Assembly (NCBI GenBank): GCA_036702975.1
Contig: DATNPX010000032.1
Location: 62,001-126,000, forward strand
Direction of reading: 5' to 3'
Length of the DNA: 64,000 nt
Origin: DATNPX01 sp036702975
Lineage (GTDB): Bacteria; Cyanobacteriota; Vampirovibrionia; Obscuribacterales; Obscuribacteraceae
Below, piece after piece: positions 61,969-64,000 of the stretch. Each line of letters begins with the position of its first letter. Positions within the stretch are counted from its first letter, which is position 1. The notes beneath the pieces are model-generated. The model was not told the origin of the DNA and made no database searches. It worked only from the letters and a program-made list of their open reading frames with translations. The position numbers and the translations under genes are program-made.

Positions 61969-62961
61969 CTAGGCTTTTCCAGCACCCACAAGATGCTGAA
62001 CGAGCACTTCTCGCCAATCTTGTCGTGCGATATTGCCCCCGCATATCACAACCCCTACTTTCTCGTTCACTTTCGGTCTGTGATGCTTTCTGCTCAAAGC
62101 GGCAACAGCAACGGCTGCCGCCCCTTCAATTAACATGCCTTGATTATCCAGATATTCAAAGATAGTTGAGCGGATCTCAGATTCTTCAATAGAGACCCAG
62201 TCATCAACAAGCTCTTTGGCAAGTGGGAAAGTGATTGCGTCTTCATCGAGATTGCCGACAATGCCATCAGCTATCGTCTTTTCGCAATAGGATCGAACAA
62301 TTCTTCCGGCATTTATGGACGCGAGCATCGCTGGTGAATTCGCCGCGACAACACCTATAACCTTGATGCCAGGATTGATTGCTTTGGCCGCAAGAGCCAT
62401 GCCACCAACTAAAGCGCCGCCACCACAGGAGACCACCAGCGTAGTAAGCTGTGGCACTTCCGCTAGCATTTCTATTGCGACGGTACCGGCTCCAGCGACG
62501 ATCTCCGGATGGTTGTAACCAGATAAAAAGTATGCGTTCTTTTGGCTCGCCATGCGCTTTGCGAAAGCCTCGCACGTCTCTATGTCTTCACCATGGTCGA
62601 TAACCGATACACTGTATTTTTTTAGGCGCTGTTTCTTACCAGGTGCTGCAGTCGTTGGCAAACAGATCGTAACGTCGCTGTGCGTATGAATAGAAGCTTC
62701 GGCAAGAGCCAGTCCGTGATTTCCGGAGGTAGCAGAGAAGAGCTTGGCGATGTTCTGTTCCTTAGCCCAGAGAAGTGCATTGAGAGCGCCACGATACTTG
62801 AAGGAACCGGTGACTTGCACGTTTTCCAACTTGAGAAATACTTCCGCCTGCGTACTCTCTGATAGCCACTGACTCTTCAGTAACGGAGTCTTATTAATGA
62901 AGGGAAGAATTCGTCGATGAGCAGCGACTACATCGATCAGTTGCAGGTTTTTTTCAGACAC
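61969..62961 (-). CDS. Threonine/serine dehydratase-like PLP enzyme
   Basis: PLP-dependent fold-type II enzyme. NVQVTGSFKYRGALNALL carries the Schiff-base Lys, SATSGNHGLALAEAS the substrate loop and VVSCGGGALVGGMALAAK the phosphate loop; EGAAAVAVAAL is typical. At 330 aa it is the short catabolic threonine dehydratase / serine racemase type without the C-terminal ACT domains of IlvA. Exact substrate (threonine, serine or 3-hydroxyaspartate) is not set by sequence. Confidence 0.88.
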   Translation of the reverse strand: MSEKNLQLIDVVAAHRRILPFINKTPLLKSQWLSESTQAEVFLKLENVQVTGSFKYRGALNALLWAKEQNIAKLFSATSGNHGLALAEASIHTHSDVTICLPTTAAPGKKQRLKKYSVSVIDHGEDIETCEAFAKRMASQKNAYFLSGYNHPEIVAGAGTVAIEMLAEVPQLTTLVVSCGGGALVGGMALAAKAINPGIKVIGVVAANSPAMLASINAGRIVRSYCEKTIADGIVGNLDEDAITFPLAKELVDDWVSIEESEIRSTIFEYLDNQGMLIEGAAAVAVAALSRKHHRPKVNEKVGVVICGGNIARQDWREVLVQHLVGAGKA

Positions 62962-63022
62962 GAGATGGCTCCAGTCGGTCGACTTAACTTGAGCGAAAAG
63001 ATATCAGGTTTGAACAAAAATT

Positions 63023-63096
63023 TGGAGCGGGTAGCGGGAATCGAACCCGCGTGTGCAGCTTGGAAGGCTGCCGTTCTACCATTGAACTACACCCGC
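63023..63096 (-). tRNA. tRNA-Gly (TCC)
   Basis: A 74-base cloverleaf on the minus strand with encoded CCA (63023-63025). The anticodon loop CTTCCAA gives TCC; GGTTCGATTCC is the T-loop and TTCAATGGTAGAA the D-arm. Acceptor GCGGGTG pairs with TACCCGC. Confidence 0.97.
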
Positions 63097-63150
63097 GACT
63101 TGGTCGATCCTACCATAGGCCAAGCCGCGGGCAAAGCAATTCACACATTT

Positions 63151-63630
63151 TTATAGAGAATAATGGCTGACCGGGGCAACGTCGTATCGCCAGCGCCTCC
63201 ATTCAGACATGGTGCGCGCTCCGAAGTTAGCATAGAAAGCCTGTGCTTGATGATTATCCGCTTGGACCATCCAGTCAAGCTGTGTACAGCCTCGCTCCCT
63301 CGCAACCGATGACAGCCGCTCGAGAAGAATCCGACCGACACCGCTTCCTCGCACATGCGGCGCAACAAACAAATCTTCCAAATACAGACCTGAGCGCGCT
63401 TCCCATGTTGAGTAAAAAGCATAGAAAAGAGCAAAGCCAACAGCTTCTCCATCCAGTTCAGCAAGCAAACAATCAAACGGAGGCTTCTCCGATGCGAGTT
63501 GTAGCCTCAGACTTTCGGTCGAAGCTCTGACATTCGCGTCATGTCCTTGAAAGTGAGCCAGGCTGTGAATCATCTGCTTGATAATCTCAGCGTCATCTGC
63601 CGTCGCAAACCGAACTGTTACTTCTGACAT
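63151..63630 (-). CDS. GNAT N-acetyltransferase (diamine acetyltransferase-like)
   Basis: The 159-aa single-domain acetyltransferase has YLEDLFVAPHVRGSGVGRILLERLSSVARERGCTQLDWMVQADNHQAQAFYANFGA, the acetyl-CoA-binding pattern of the spermidine/spermine N1-acetyltransferase group. Acceptor specificity is not certain. GGAGGAG before ATG 63630 gives firm support for the start. A copy of the palindromic repeat lies upstream. Confidence 0.9.
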   Translation of the reverse strand: MSEVTVRFATADDAEIIKQMIHSLAHFQGHDANVRASTESLRLQLASEKPPFDCLLAELDGEAVGFALFYAFYSTWEARSGLYLEDLFVAPHVRGSGVGRILLERLSSVARERGCTQLDWMVQADNHQAQAFYANFGARTMSEWRRWRYDVAPVSHYSL

Positions 63631-63714
63631 TTACTCCTCCTGAATGTTTTGTTGCCCAGCTGACTGGTTGGCATCGGCGCCAGCGTTCCGTTCGTATGGT
63701 GTGTGAGTCAAAAA

Positions 63715-63739
63715 GTTGAACCGATATCGGTTGAACTTT
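63715..63739. repeat. Palindromic repeat, copy 3
   Basis: Core AACCGATATCGGTT with flanks GTTG and GAAC, preceded by A5 on the plus strand. It is the reverse complement of copy 2 over 22 bases. It lies between the GNAT gene and the gene at 63847, in their shared promoter region. Confidence 0.9.
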
Positions 63740-63846
63740 GTGAGGACAAATTACAACTCGATGGGATAAAAGTAAAATTTCTGGTGTTTTTGCACCAATC
63801 CAAGCAATTTGTAATAAATAATACAAAGTGGATTCGAGGTCTGAAA

Positions 63847-64000
63847 ATGCGAAAAGTCTCGGACGCTGTCAGAGAGAAATTGCTTCGATGCGAGCCGGAA
63901 CTGCTCTGTCTCGGCAATGGAGTTCTCAATCTCTCAGCGTTTGCTAAGCAGATACAAAAAGACATTGAGTCCGCAACTATGAAGCCGGTCAAACTTGGAA
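63847..64000 (+). CDS. N-terminal part of a gene running off the window
   Basis: The open frame from ATG 63847 (GAGG 7-10 bases upstream) continues to the window end, giving 51 residues: a basic start, then ELLCLGNGVLNLSAFAKQIQ and a lysine-rich end. The LNLSAFAKQIQKDIE pattern resembles a small helix-turn-helix-like segment seen before ACT domains in some amino-acid-metabolism regulators, but this is tentative. Confidence 0.6.
   Translation, partial: MRKVSDAVREKLLRCEPELLCLGNGVLNLSAFAKQIQKDIESATMKPVKLG

Overview
The window (about 49% G+C by eye) comes from a Gram-negative bacterium: it encodes a TolC/RND/adaptor efflux set, SecD and SecF as separate genes, and many exported tetratricopeptide (TPR) proteins. 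A Tic20/Ycf60-like membrane protein, a YggT protein, a cyclase/START-type exported protein and the overall gene style suggest a non-photosynthetic cyanobacterial lineage (Melainabacteria/Vampirovibrionia, perhaps Obscuribacterales). That placement is inference from gene content; no photosynthesis gene and no rRNA is present. Gene density is high. Many genes start with GTG or TTG, and stop/start overlaps are common.

Layout. 1-6.1 kb: tripartite RND efflux operon. 6.1-8.5 kb: an FMN alpha-hydroxyacid oxidase and a double GNAT protein, divergent. 8.6-12.5 kb (minus): DUF177-rpmF-plsX-fabH-fabD, the usual fatty-acid/ribosome cluster. 12.7-19 kb (plus): amidohydrolase, degenerate GGDEF protein, secD-secF, a small MshEN-like protein and a NarL-type response regulator. 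19-23.8 kb: XRE regulator, divergent queG/queA (queuosine) and phosphoglucomutase. 23.8-30 kb (minus): a large protein with a class F-like sortase domain between a proline-rich stalk and a predicted beta-barrel, then a TPR / TadE / TadG-vWA / TadE-like operon. 30-32.5 kb: overlapping nadV and a PRPP-synthetase gene (NAD salvage). 33-36.6 kb: a tandemly duplicated metallopeptidase whose second half has lost its zinc ligands, a second degenerate GGDEF protein and an emfourin-like protein. 36.8-41.4 kb: cinA, small membrane proteins, folD, thiL, YggT. 41.4-47.8 kb (plus): Tat-exported propeller-like protein, START-like protein, M48 peptidase, zinc-ribbon protein, RNase HI. 47.9-56.9 kb: active GAF-GGDEF cyclase, Tic20-like protein, exported glycine-rich TPR protein, GDPD, an exported barrel-like protein, a large TPR protein and dtd. 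57-64 kb: initiator tRNA, a PIN toxin-antitoxin pair, a DUF4239-type protein, a repeat protein, nitronate monooxygenase, a threonine dehydratase-like enzyme, tRNA-Gly, a GNAT protein and the start of a further gene.

Themes. (1) Envelope/export: efflux, SecDF, Tat, TadE/G-like and sortase genes. (2) Cyclic-di-GMP: one canonical GGEEF cyclase, two proteins with ruined active sites and a stand-alone MshEN-like domain. (3) Repeats: short tandem repeats sit at several gene starts and stops, one of them containing the GDPD start codon, and a palindrome with core AACCGATATCGGTT occurs three times. The most novel items are the sortase/beta-barrel fusion, the half-dead tandem metallopeptidase and the repeat elements.
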